A DNA stretch of 46,353 nt from CAYVDB01 sp964450705 (lineage in GTDB: Bacteria > Patescibacteriota > Minisyncoccia > Phycocordibacterales > Zambryskibacteraceae): the NCBI GenBank assembly GCA_964450705.1, contig CAYVDB010000005.1:1-46353 (forward strand), written 5' to 3'. The position numbers and the translations under genes were made by a program. This document shows, in pieces, positions 38,985 to 46,353 of this stretch (position 1 is its first letter; every line of letters begins with the position of its first letter). The notes under the pieces were generated by a model. The model was not told the DNA's origin and ran no database searches. It saw only the letters and a list, made by a program, of their open reading frames with translations.

Positions 38985-40775
38985 TTATTTCTTTGCTTCT
39001 CGGAGGGCTTTAGTTCGCGCTGCTTCTGTGAGATATTTTTTACGTAGCCGGACGCTCTTTGGTGTGATTTCAATATAATCATCTCCCGACATCACTTCCA
39101 TAGCTCTTTCAATCGAAAGCTTCCATGCTGGAGCAAGGTATATTCCGTCGTCAGAGCCCGATGCCCGCATATTGGTAAGCTGCTTTCCTTTTGTTGGGTT
39201 TACATAAAGGTCGTCTCCTTTTGTAACGTTACCAACAACCTGACCCTCATAGATTTCGCTCCCTGGTTCAATATAGAGCACTCCTCTTTGTTGGAGATTA
39301 TCGAGAGCAAATGCTAGAGCTTTTCCGCTTTCCATAGAAACCATAGATCCATATTTTTGTTGACGTATTTCTCCAGCGTATGGACGAAAACCAATAAATC
39401 TAGATGAAAGAATTCCTAAGCCTTTTGTGTCTACAATAAATTGACCTCGGTATCCTAAAAGACCTCGAGTTGGAATCTCAAAAATTAATCGAGTATGGCC
39501 AGAGTCTTGCTTCATATTCATGAGAGTTCCTCTTTTTTCTGCCAAAGTTCCGATTACTCCGCCAGAGAATTCTTCAGGAACATCGATTACCAGTTCTTCA
39601 AAAGGCTCTGTCTTACCATGTTCGTCCTCTTTAAAGATTACTTGCGGTTGAGAAACTTGCACTTCGTAGCCTTCTCGTCGCATATTTTCAAGTAATACAG
39701 CAATGTGAAGTTCGCCTCTGCCGTAGACAGTAATGTATTCGTTAGATAAGAAATCAACTTTCAAACCGACATTTACTTCAAGCTCCTTTTCCAAACGTTC
39801 TCTGATTTGTCGCCCGGTTACAAATTTTCCTTCTTTCCCTGCGAAAGGAGAGTCGTTAACTAAGAAGTTTAAGGATATTGTCGGTTCGTCGATAGTAATT
39901 GCAGGAAGTGCCAGGATATCGTCTTTTGTACCAATAGTTTCACCAATATAGATGTCGCTTAGTCCAGCAATCATAACAATATCTCCAGAAGACGCTTGTT
40001 CTACATCTTTTCTTTTCATTCCCTCAAAGGTAAAGAGTTTGGTGATTTTTCCTGCATACGATTCTCCATTTGGTTTTTTTACATAGACGGTCTGTCCTGA
40101 AGTGATAGTACCTTCATATATTCTTGATATTGCCATTCGGCCAAGGAAATTGTCGTACGCTAAATTGAAAACCTGAGCTTTCCCCGGAGACGTTTCGTTT
40201 TTATTTGCAGGTGGAACATTTTCTAAAATAACTTCAAGGAGAGGGGTAAGATCTTTCATTTCATCCTTGAGATTTCTCTTAGCAACACCATCTCGTCCAA
40301 TCGCATAGACTGTTACGAAATCGAGTTGCTCGTTAGTTGCTCCAAGTTCCAGAAAAAGTTCAAGGACCATTTCATGGACTACTTCGGGTCGCGCTGCGGG
40401 TTTGTCGATTTTATTTATAACTACAATTGGCTTCAACCCAAGCTCAAGTGATTTTTTTAATACAAATCGAGTTTGTGGCATTGGTCCTTCCTGTGCGTCT
40501 ACAACAAGAAGAACTGTATCTATGGAGCGCAAAACTCTTTCCACCTCGCTTCCAAAGTCAGAGTGTCCTGGGGTGTCGACAATATTTATCTTAGTGTCCT
40601 TAAAAAACAGCGAAGTGTTTTTCGCATATATAGTAATCCCGCGTTCTTGTTCGATCGCGTTTGAGTCCATCGTAAAACCCTCTTCAACCATTCCTGTCTG
40701 GCGCATAAGTGCGTCGGTTAGAGTTGTTTTGCCGTGGTCAACGTGTGCAATAATTGCAATGTTTCGTATTTCCAT
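38985..40775 (-). CDS. typA: Translational GTPase TypA/BipA
   Basis: Ribosome-associated GTPase involved in 50S assembly and stress; 596 residues. G1 AHVDHGKTTL, switch I QERGITI, G3 DTPGHSDFG, G4 NKIDKP, then domain II, BipA-type domain III/V (EYITVYGRGELHIAVLLENM, ELVIDVPEEFSGGVIGTL) and the BipA-specific C-terminus (SDDGIYLAPAWKLSIERAM). The promoter at 40785-40814 ends nine bases before the ATG. Confidence 0.97.
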   Translation of the reverse strand: MEIRNIAIIAHVDHGKTTLTDALMRQTGMVEEGFTMDSNAIEQERGITIYAKNTSLFFKDTKINIVDTPGHSDFGSEVERVLRSIDTVLLVVDAQEGPMPQTRFVLKKSLELGLKPIVVINKIDKPAARPEVVHEMVLELFLELGATNEQLDFVTVYAIGRDGVAKRNLKDEMKDLTPLLEVILENVPPANKNETSPGKAQVFNLAYDNFLGRMAISRIYEGTITSGQTVYVKKPNGESYAGKITKLFTFEGMKRKDVEQASSGDIVMIAGLSDIYIGETIGTKDDILALPAITIDEPTISLNFLVNDSPFAGKEGKFVTGRQIRERLEKELEVNVGLKVDFLSNEYITVYGRGELHIAVLLENMRREGYEVQVSQPQVIFKEDEHGKTEPFEELVIDVPEEFSGGVIGTLAEKRGTLMNMKQDSGHTRLIFEIPTRGLLGYRGQFIVDTKGLGILSSRFIGFRPYAGEIRQQKYGSMVSMESGKALAFALDNLQQRGVLYIEPGSEIYEGQVVGNVTKGDDLYVNPTKGKQLTNMRASGSDDGIYLAPAWKLSIERAMEVMSGDDYIEITPKSVRLRKKYLTEAARTKALREAKK

Positions 40776-40784
40776 ACAGTGGGT

Positions 40785-40814
40785 TATTTAAGCACGAAGG
40801 GAGACTCTAGTCAA
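40785..40814 (-). promoter_or_regulatory. Promoter of typA
   Basis: Minus strand TTGACT (40809-40814), 18-base spacer, TAAATA (40785-40790), nine bases to the ATG. Confidence 0.5.
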
Positions 40815-40837
40815 AAGTCCTGTTTCCCATTTTGTGA

Positions 40838-40843
40838 TAGAAT
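40838..40843 (+). promoter_or_regulatory. Extended -10 element of the gene 40855-41088
   Basis: TAGAAT preceded by TGA (an extended TGN -10), 11 bases before the ATG at 40855. It would drive the operon 40855-43159. Confidence 0.45.
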
Positions 40844-40854
40844 AGAAGGGTTTT

Positions 40855-41088
40855 ATGGAAAATCCTTTTCAAGGTCTACCGGAGGTTTCTCTTTCTATTG
40901 GCAAGCCAGTACTGTGGGGTTTCTTTGTGTTATTTTTTATTGGATATTCTATTATCTCAGGCGTTCTTGTATATCACTGGAAGAAGTACGGGATGAGTAA
41001 CAAGACCATTATATTTGCCCAAGGGTTATTTATCGTCGTGTCTATTATCTTATTTGCAATAACATTTGGAGCCCTTTCTCTTATCTAA
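40855..41088 (+). CDS. Small two-helix membrane protein
   Basis: 77 residues with helices VLWGFFVLFFIGYSIISGVLV and IFAQGLFIVVSIILFAITFG. No known domain. Its TAA is one base before the ATG of the PH-domain membrane protein, so they are surely co-transcribed and may work together in the envelope. The ATG fits the predicted -10 element. Confidence 0.8.
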   Translation: MENPFQGLPEVSLSIGKPVLWGFFVLFFIGYSIISGVLVYHWKKYGMSNKTIIFAQGLFIVVSIILFAITFGALSLI

Positions 41089-41089
41089 T

Positions 41090-41671
41090 ATGTTGCATCT
41101 TGATCCAGGAGAACAAATAGTGCACGAAGTTCGTAAACATTGGTTTGTCTTTTTTGCACATGGTTTTTTCCTTGCTTTAGCCGCTATCTTACCTCCGCTT
41201 CTTATTGAGAGTTTTGTTCGTTTTGTGCCAATACCAGGTTATATCCCAGAGGCTACTCCTGCGATTTTACTTTTTATTTACGGTCTCTGGCTTCTAGCGC
41301 TCTGGATCGCTTTCTTTGTTCAATGGACAAACTATTATCTTGATGTTTGGCACGTTACTCAAAAGAGGATAATTGATGTTGAACAGAAAAGATTATTTCA
41401 CCGCGAGATATCTACAATTCGTTTTGATAAGATACAGGACATAACTGTCGAAGTCAGTGGCCTTCTCGCAACCTTTCTTGATATCGGAGATATAAGGGTT
41501 CAGACCGCATCAGAAAATAGTAAAGATTTTTTTATGAAGAGCGCGTCTCGACCCGAACAAATTCGTCGAATTGTATTTGCCCAACATAATTGGGAATCAG
41601 AAAGAAGTCGACCTGTGCGTCTTGTTGATAAAGATGGCGATGGATACCCAGATCATAACATCAAAACATAG
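41090..41671 (+). CDS. bPH2 (DUF304/YdbS-like) membrane protein with calcium-loop tail
   Basis: 193 residues. Two N-terminal membrane helices (FFAHGFFLALAAILPPLLIE, ILLFIYGLWLLALWIAFFV) precede a bacterial PH domain. That domain is WHVTQKRIIDVEQKRLFHRE, then ISTIRFDKIQDITVEVSG and IGDIRVQTAS. The last residues contain DKDGDGYPDH, an EF-hand/thrombospondin-type calcium-binding loop, unusual for this family. A TTG eight codons upstream is rejected because it overlaps the previous gene. The function of bPH2 proteins is unknown; membrane stress or secretion is often suspected. Confidence 0.87.
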   Translation: MLHLDPGEQIVHEVRKHWFVFFAHGFFLALAAILPPLLIESFVRFVPIPGYIPEATPAILLFIYGLWLLALWIAFFVQWTNYYLDVWHVTQKRIIDVEQKRLFHREISTIRFDKIQDITVEVSGLLATFLDIGDIRVQTASENSKDFFMKSASRPEQIRRIVFAQHNWESERSRPVRLVDKDGDGYPDHNIKT

Positions 41672-42521
41672 GTCTTCTTATAAGAGATACCTTTTTTCTT
41701 TGTTTTTAATCACACTTCTCGGTGTTGGTGTTTTTTTGAATCTGGATTTAGTAAAGCAATCGTTTTTGTTTTCAGAAGATGTTAAAAGTGAGGTTCTTCA
41801 ATTTGCAAAAGATATTTCTACTCCAGGAGGTCTTGTTTCTAAGATTGAATCTAAAAATGCTTTTCTTACCGAAGCTGGTGTTTTTGAGTTTACAAATAAA
41901 GCTCGAGTAGAGAATTCTCTCGGGGCTTTTGTTTTAGACGATGGGTTATCTCGTATCGCAAAAGAGAGATTAGATGATATGTTTCGTTATCAATATTTCG
42001 AACATGTTTCTCCTACAGGTTCATCTGCGAGTAAGGTAGCGGAAGATTTTAAGTATCAGTTTATTTCTATTGGAGAAAATATTGCATTGGGTAATTTTGA
42101 AAATGATCAAGTCCTTGTTGAAGCGTGGATGAATAGTCCCGGGCACAGAGCAAACATCCTTTCCTCAAAGTTTACCGCCTTGGGGGTTGCTGTTGGTAAA
42201 GGAAATTACGAAGGAAGAACTGTCTGGATTGGCGTTCAAATATTTTCACGCCCTCTTTCTGCGTGTCCTCAGATTGATAGCAGTATTCGTTCCAAGATCC
42301 GTGTTGAGGAAGACAACCTAGAGAATCTTCACCAGGAATTAGAAAGAGTAAAAAATGATCTTGATGTCGCGCGAAAAGCCAAAGATGAAGAGGAATACAA
42401 TAGGCTAGTTTCTATTTATAATGATTTAGTGCGAAATATAAACGAAAAATCTGGGGAAGTTAAGAAAATGGTTGATGAGTATAATGCCCAAGTCCGCGCC
42501 TTTAATGATTGTATTGAATAA
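41640..42521 (+). CDS. CAP (SCP/PR-1) domain exported protein
   Basis: Around 293 residues. After a basic start comes a signal anchor (YLFSLFLITLLGVGVFL), then the CAP fold: FEFTNKARVENSLGAFVLD, YFEHVSPTG (His), SIGENIALG (Glu), and WMNSPGHRANILSSKFTALG with the second His. The C-terminal about 80 residues form a coiled coil (NLENLHQELERVKNDLDVAR, VKKMVDEYNAQVRAF), probably a spacer or oligomerisation stalk. Bacterial CAP proteins are cell-surface or secreted factors of unclear enzymology. The start lies inside the end of the PH-domain gene; 41634 (MAMDTQ) is equally possible. It is part of the same operon. Confidence 0.88.
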   Translation: MDTQIITSKHRSSYKRYLFSLFLITLLGVGVFLNLDLVKQSFLFSEDVKSEVLQFAKDISTPGGLVSKIESKNAFLTEAGVFEFTNKARVENSLGAFVLDDGLSRIAKERLDDMFRYQYFEHVSPTGSSASKVAEDFKYQFISIGENIALGNFENDQVLVEAWMNSPGHRANILSSKFTALGVAVGKGNYEGRTVWIGVQIFSRPLSACPQIDSSIRSKIRVEEDNLENLHQELERVKNDLDVARKAKDEEEYNRLVSIYNDLVRNINEKSGEVKKMVDEYNAQVRAFNDCIE

Positions 42522-42526
42522 CATGT

Positions 42527-43159
42527 ATGGCAGGAGAGATTCTACTTATCGACAAGCCAAAAGGCATTACCTCGTTTGATGTCATCCGTATTTTGCGTAA
42601 GAAACTTGGGATAAAAAAGATGGGTCATGCAGGAACTCTTGATCCGCTTGCAACGGGGCTTATGATTGTTGCGACAGACGAAAAGACTAAGACTCTCAGC
42701 TCATTTTTAAAACTTGATAAAACATATGAAGTAAGGGCTATTCTCGGAATAGAAACCGATACACTCGATGTTACGGGCAAAGTTTTAGAGAAAAGAGACT
42801 TACCCCTTTTATCAAAAGAACAAGTGATACGTGCGGTAGATAAGTTAAAAGGTGTCCATAATCTTTCTGTCCCTCTGTATTCGGCAATCAAGAGGCAAGG
42901 TCAACCGCTCTATTCATATGTACGGAAGGGTCTTATGGTTGAACTTCCAGTAAAAGAAATGAAAGTGTTTTACTCAAGGTGTATATCTTATGATAATAGC
43001 CACGTCTCAATGATTCTCTCAGTAAGTAGTGGTACGTATATCCGCAGTCTTATAAAAGAGTTTGCAAGATTTCTTGGGACAATTGCAACTGTTGAAGAAC
43101 TTCGACGTACCCAAATTGGAGATTTTAAAGTCACTAATGCAGAAAAACTCACTATTTGA
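42527..43159 (+). CDS. truB: tRNA pseudouridine-55 synthase, PUA-less
   Basis: Makes pseudouridine 55 in the T-loop of tRNAs. 210 residues against about 300 in E. coli. LLIDKPKGITSFDVI, KMGHAGTLDPLATGLM with catalytic Asp, KTYEVRAILGIETDTLDVTG and SSGTYIRSLIKEFARFLGTI are all canonical. The C-terminal PUA domain is missing. It is five bases after the CAP gene. Confidence 0.95.
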   Translation: MAGEILLIDKPKGITSFDVIRILRKKLGIKKMGHAGTLDPLATGLMIVATDEKTKTLSSFLKLDKTYEVRAILGIETDTLDVTGKVLEKRDLPLLSKEQVIRAVDKLKGVHNLSVPLYSAIKRQGQPLYSYVRKGLMVELPVKEMKVFYSRCISYDNSHVSMILSVSSGTYIRSLIKEFARFLGTIATVEELRRTQIGDFKVTNAEKLTI

Positions 43160-43194
43160 TATATTCAGAGCATTATTTATTTTAAACGAATGTC

Positions 43195-43575
43195 ATGTTG
43201 CAAGGATTTAAGAGTTTTTTGTTACGCGGAAATGCTGTCGATTTAGCTGTCGGTGTTGTAATCGGCGCAGCGTTTGGAAGCGTGGTGACCTCTTTAGTCG
43301 CTGATATTTTAACTCCTCTTATTGGAGCTCTTTTAAAGACGCCAGACTTTTCTGGGCTTTCGTTTTCGCTTAATGGAAGCGCTCTTATGTACGGAAATTT
43401 TCTGAACGCCCTAATTTCATTTGTTATTGTGGCTTTTGCAATTTATTTTTTTGTAGTTGTGCCACTAAATAAAGCAATGGGTTTGGGGAAAAAGAAAGAA
43501 GAAGAAAAAACCCCTGAAACCCCGGAAGATATTCGTCTTTTGCGAGAAATAAGAGATTCTCTCAAGCGTTCATAA
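43195..43575 (+). CDS. mscL: Large-conductance mechanosensitive channel
   Basis: 126 residues. FLLRGNAVDLAVGVVIGAAFG is the pore helix TM1, LVADILTPLIG follows, NALISFVIVAFAIYFFVVVPL is TM2, and a charged C-terminal bundle ends ETPEDIRLLREIRDSL. It opens on sudden osmotic downshift and normally forms a pentamer. It lies 35 bases downstream of truB. Confidence 0.95.
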   Translation: MLQGFKSFLLRGNAVDLAVGVVIGAAFGSVVTSLVADILTPLIGALLKTPDFSGLSFSLNGSALMYGNFLNALISFVIVAFAIYFFVVVPLNKAMGLGKKKEEEKTPETPEDIRLLREIRDSLKRS

Positions 43576-43612
43576 GCTAAATAGACTTCGATCTAAAAAT
43601 GGGGCACTATAG

Positions 43613-44872
43613 ATGAGTATGACCGAATATCATATTCTTTTTGGGAACCGCCTTTCTGAATCTTGGCAATCTCTATCTCGCGAAGAATTCTTGGGATTCC
43701 TTAGACCTAAAGTAGAAACAGCTCTAACGTGGGAAGAGCTTGAAGAAAAACTCGGAGAGAATCGAGTTCTTAACATAAAGCTCGGAATTGATCCAACTGG
43801 AGCAGAACTTCACTTGGGCCATTTAGTTCCGGTACTTCTTCTTAATCAATTTTTAAGAGCAGGACACCACATCGATTTTGTAATTGGAGATTTTACTGCA
43901 CGAATAGGAGACCCCTCTGGCAGAGATTCTCAACGTACTCCATTAACAACTGAAGATATTGAAAAAAATTTCAAAACATATACCGAACAGGTTGCGCCAT
44001 ATCTGGATATATCCAAAGTTTCTGTTCGCAAGAATAGAGAATGGCTTTCAAAAATGACATTAGAAGAGCTCTTTCCTCTTTTACAGGGAGTTAATCTTAG
44101 AGAAGCAACTCAAAGAGAAGACTTTAGGGCCCGGCTAAAAAACCAAGAGGGAGTGAGTCTTGCAGAAGCCACTTACGGAGTACTTATGGGCATTGATTCT
44201 GTCGAACTAAAGACCGATGTAGAACTCGGGGGCATTGATCAGCTTCTAAATTTTCAACAGTGTCGTTCGGTACTTCTTGCGTGCGGGCTTCCTAGAGAAG
44301 TTGCACTTACTACGCCTATCCTTTTAGGAACCGCCGGAGATGGGCGAAAGATGAGTAAGAGTTTCGGTAATTATATTCCACTATCTGCGTCTCTTGAGGA
44401 CAAATTCGGAAAAATTATGTCTATACCAGATTCTTTGCTGTTGCCTTACTTTCTAAGTTTTGCTGATGTTCACGAGAAAGAAGTTTCTGATTTGAAAGAT
44501 TTTATCGCTAAAAATCCACTTGAAGCAAAAAAGCAACTAGGAACGTTCTTGGTGTTTCTTGAAACAAGAGATATGGAAAAAGCTCTCCAAGAGCGAGACA
44601 AATTTGAGAGAAAGTTTTCTAGGGGAGATTTAAATCCTGAAGATGTAGTAAGCATTTCTGCCAAAGGAGACGAGTCAATTTTTGATATTCTTACTCAACA
44701 TATAGGAGAGAGTAAGAGTGAGCTAAGGAGATTGTTTGCACAAGGTGCAGTCTCTTCTCTATTTTCTAATGGCGAGAAAGAAGCAATTTCTCCAGATGTT
44801 AAGGCAAACGAACTTCAGTCAGATTTGGTTAAGGTAGGGAAGTATAATCTATTTAAAATAAATATAGAATAA
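43613..44872 (+). CDS. tyrS: Tyrosyl-tRNA synthetase
   Basis: Class I synthetase, 419 residues. The HIGH motif is LHLGHLVPV after KLGIDPTGAE; IGDFTARIGDPSGRDSQRTP is typical of the TyrZ-like group, and the KMSKS loop is DGRKMSKSFGNYI. The C-terminal S4-like RNA-binding domain is SKSELRRLFAQGAVS onward. The in-frame ATG at 43619 is an alternative start. Ends in a terminator shared with the next gene. Confidence 0.96.
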   Translation: MSMTEYHILFGNRLSESWQSLSREEFLGFLRPKVETALTWEELEEKLGENRVLNIKLGIDPTGAELHLGHLVPVLLLNQFLRAGHHIDFVIGDFTARIGDPSGRDSQRTPLTTEDIEKNFKTYTEQVAPYLDISKVSVRKNREWLSKMTLEELFPLLQGVNLREATQREDFRARLKNQEGVSLAEATYGVLMGIDSVELKTDVELGGIDQLLNFQQCRSVLLACGLPREVALTTPILLGTAGDGRKMSKSFGNYIPLSASLEDKFGKIMSIPDSLLLPYFLSFADVHEKEVSDLKDFIAKNPLEAKKQLGTFLVFLETRDMEKALQERDKFERKFSRGDLNPEDVVSISAKGDESIFDILTQHIGESKSELRRLFAQGAVSSLFSNGEKEAISPDVKANELQSDLVKVGKYNLFKINIE

Positions 44873-44905
44873 AAACTCTGAGAGGTGGCGAACCCCTCAG
44901 AGTTT
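44873..44905. terminator. Bidirectional terminator between tyrS and the gene 44905-45087
   Basis: AAACTCTGAG (44873-44882) pairs with CTCAGAGTTT (44896-44905). A-runs on the left give a U-run for the minus strand; the plus strand has TTTCATTT. Confidence 0.88.
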
Positions 44906-45087
44906 CATTTCACAGGTGTTAGTTCGGAATTGCCAACAGGGAAAACTGTACCATCTTGAAACCGAACAAGCCATGTTCGCCTGTCGATTTTTCTTTCGAT
45001 AGTGACAATTTCGTCTCTGTGCCAGAGAGATTGTGTCACCGATCTAAAAGTGGCGGTTGAACTCTCCCTCAAGACATTCTCAGGCAT
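44905..45087 (-). CDS. Small SH3-like protein, unknown
   Basis: 60 residues. The core KIDRRTWLVRFQDGTVFPVG resembles RGIIHKRGRWMISLEEGG in the protein at 5172-5384, so both may belong to one small beta-barrel family. GGAG lies five bases before the ATG, and a TTGACC-N17-CATAGT promoter is at 45127-45155. The stop is in the shared terminator with tyrS. No domain is recognised. Confidence 0.65.
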   Translation of the reverse strand: MPENVLRESSTATFRSVTQSLWHRDEIVTIERKIDRRTWLVRFQDGTVFPVGNSELTPVK

Positions 45088-45126
45088 AGGCTCTCCGTAT
45101 GGGGTAAGAACTTATTCCTATATTGA

Positions 45127-45155
45127 ACTATGCTAGAAATATAGTCTTTGGTCAA
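45127..45155 (-). promoter_or_regulatory. Promoter candidate of gene 44905-45087
   Basis: Minus strand TTGACC (45150-45155), 17-base spacer, CATAGT (45127-45132). Confidence 0.45.
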
Positions 45156-45340
45156 ATGTTTTATTGGGTTTGAACACACTATCTGAGTGTTAAGTCAATG
45201 ATTCCAATGGAATTAGATTGGGGACAAGTTGTTGATAGCATGTAGAGAAATGCCTTACTTATGTGTATAAAAAAGTAAGAAACATTTTCTAAAAATTATC
45301 AAGATAAAAAGTGTTGCTTCGATGGTTATGCAACCTGATA

Positions 45341-45976
45341 ATGTATGAGTATATGATCAACCTCTTTGAAGGTCTTAGTTTAGAAGAGACGAAGATATTT
45401 CGGAAACTTACAACTCCCAATAAAATTCAAGATTTTCTTGATAAGCTTCCGATTAATTTTGAAGAAGATGGTGATACTTTGTATTCTCCGCGTCTGGTTT
45501 TGAGAAATAAGAGAGCGCACTGTCTTGAGGGGGCTCTCTTTGCTTGTGCGGTACTTTCTTTCCATGGATATAAGAATTTTCTTTTAGACTTACAACCAGG
45601 TCCGAAAGATGACGGCCATGCAGTTGCTTTGTTTAAAATAAAAAACCGATGGGGGGCAATTAGTAAGACAAACCATGCAGTATTACGATTTCGTGATCCC
45701 GTCTATCTTTCTCCGCGAGAGTTGGTTATGTCGTATTTCCATGAGTATTTTTTAGATGATGGTAGAAAGACTTTGCGGACATATACCGTATTCGAATTGA
45801 ATAAAATAAAAAAGAATTGGATTATAGACGGGCAGGATTTGTGGTACATAGACAAAGCTCTCGATAATGCAAAATACACAAATCTTTTTACTTCAAGACA
45901 AGCACGTAACTTACGAAAAGCATCAGATGTTGAACGAAAAGCTGGAAAATTGGTCGAATGGAGTATAAAAAGGTAG
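45341..45976 (+). CDS. Transglutaminase-like (papain-fold) protein
   Basis: 211 residues. AHCLEGALFACAVLSFHGYK contains the predicted nucleophile Cys, DDGHAVALFK the His and LRFRDPVY the Asp. WGAISKTNHAVLRF and VMSYFHEYF look strongly conserved. I believe the fold is the transglutaminase-like cysteine superfamily, but the reaction is unknown. No signal peptide. A 250-base upstream interval has no clear promoter; hairpins ACACT/AGTGT near 45176-45190 and CTTACTT/AAGTAAG near 45254-45280 are visible there. Two later ATGs (45353 for MINLFEG) are alternative starts. Confidence 0.72.
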   Translation: MYEYMINLFEGLSLEETKIFRKLTTPNKIQDFLDKLPINFEEDGDTLYSPRLVLRNKRAHCLEGALFACAVLSFHGYKNFLLDLQPGPKDDGHAVALFKIKNRWGAISKTNHAVLRFRDPVYLSPRELVMSYFHEYFLDDGRKTLRTYTVFELNKIKKNWIIDGQDLWYIDKALDNAKYTNLFTSRQARNLRKASDVERKAGKLVEWSIKR

Positions 45977-46028
45977 TTAGACAATAAGGGCACCTTAAGT
46001 ATCTCTTATTGAGAATCAGCAGGAAAAA

Positions 46029-46353
46029 TTATTTAGTGGAAGAATCTTCTTTTTCAAAAAAGAATTGGCTAATTTTTACTGTTATCCAGAATGATAAGGG
46101 GAGAAGTAATGTCATTTGGATGATTGGGGAGAGACCCACGTTTAGGAATGGAATTACAGGCATGACGTCAACATATGACCACTTTTGAAGAATTATTGCC
46201 TTATATTCCACAAATAAGGCGATAGTGAAACCCAAAATCACAAGAAAGGTGTAATCTTTCTTATCTAATCGTGTAATGTCTCTTGTCTTTTTAATAAATA
46301 AAATTATTAACAAGGCAAATAAGGTGTAAAGGACGTCACCAATTGTTGCCCAT
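46029..46353 (-). CDS. Polytopic membrane protein, 5' part outside the window
   Basis: The frame is open to the window end, starting WATIGDVLYTLFALLIILF, so the true start lies beyond. Three hydrophobic segments are visible (LYTLFALLIILFI, FLVILGFTIALFVEY, IIQMTLLLPLSFWITV). Between the last two is KWSYVDVMPVIPFLNVGLSP, a patterned loop seen in small membrane proteins of uncharacterised families. The function is unknown. Confidence 0.7.
   Translation of the reverse strand, partial: WATIGDVLYTLFALLIILFIKKTRDITRLDKKDYTFLVILGFTIALFVEYKAIILQKWSYVDVMPVIPFLNVGLSPIIQMTLLLPLSFWITVKISQFFFEKEDSSTK

Noticed and set aside
1..46353. TGA recoding to glycine as in Gracilibacteria/SR1
   Set aside because: TGA ends pheT, the C39-like gene and trmD at natural protein ends, and no gene needs read-through of TGA.

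Overview
The window is a gene-dense, AT-rich stretch of what looks like a Candidate Phyla Radiation (Patescibacteria) chromosome, probably Parcubacteria-like. This lineage call is inference from gene content: compact or shortened housekeeping proteins (SMC, ThrRS, TruB), a type IV pilin, a NusB-Nudix fusion, a lone TypA, very short intergenic gaps and many small orphan proteins. TGA is used as a stop (pheT and trmD end on it), so the recoded SR1/Gracilibacteria lineages are excluded. I found no tRNA, rRNA, CRISPR array, transposase or phage gene.

Layout. 1-2472: the 3' part of pheT, carrying an in-frame NlpC/P60 papain-like domain inside its B5 domain, overlapping by ATGA a C39-like cysteine peptidase. 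2500-7140: gyrB, thrS and three small orphan genes. 7145-13432: dnaE, then divergently a pilin-like protein, rnhB, rpmF, nusB-Nudix and rnc. 13433-13786: a gene-free stretch with a candidate minus-strand RNA. 13787-20491: a hinge-less smc, rnr, a ribbon-helix-helix-like protein, rpsP, khpA and trmD, with orphan cassettes between them. 20492-30783: the transcription and replication core, rpoB-rpoC-dnaG-rpoD, behind a structured leader. 31098-38330: a UvrD helicase fused to an Fe-S nuclease, a DsbA-like thioredoxin, uppP, an RNase H-like exonuclease, hisS and a divergent TruB paralogue. 38404-46353: an unknown 181-residue protein, typA, an apparent operon (membrane protein, PH-domain protein, CAP protein, truB, mscL, tyrS), a transglutaminase-like protein and a partial membrane protein.

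Two expression styles are mixed. Most housekeeping genes have no Shine-Dalgarno sequence, and about a dozen have a sigma-70 -10 element only 6-13 bases before the ATG, which predicts leaderless mRNAs. Interleaved with them, often on the opposite strand, are nine small orphan genes, mostly with a TTGAC-type promoter, a GGAG-like ribosome binding site and their own intrinsic terminator. The terminator is frequently shared back-to-back with the neighbouring gene and may even contain the stop codons.

The strongest candidate for something new is the PheT-NlpC/P60 architecture coupled to a second papain-like protein. Next come the hinge-less SMC, the split between leaderless and Shine-Dalgarno genes, and a perfect hairpin in the gyrB leader.
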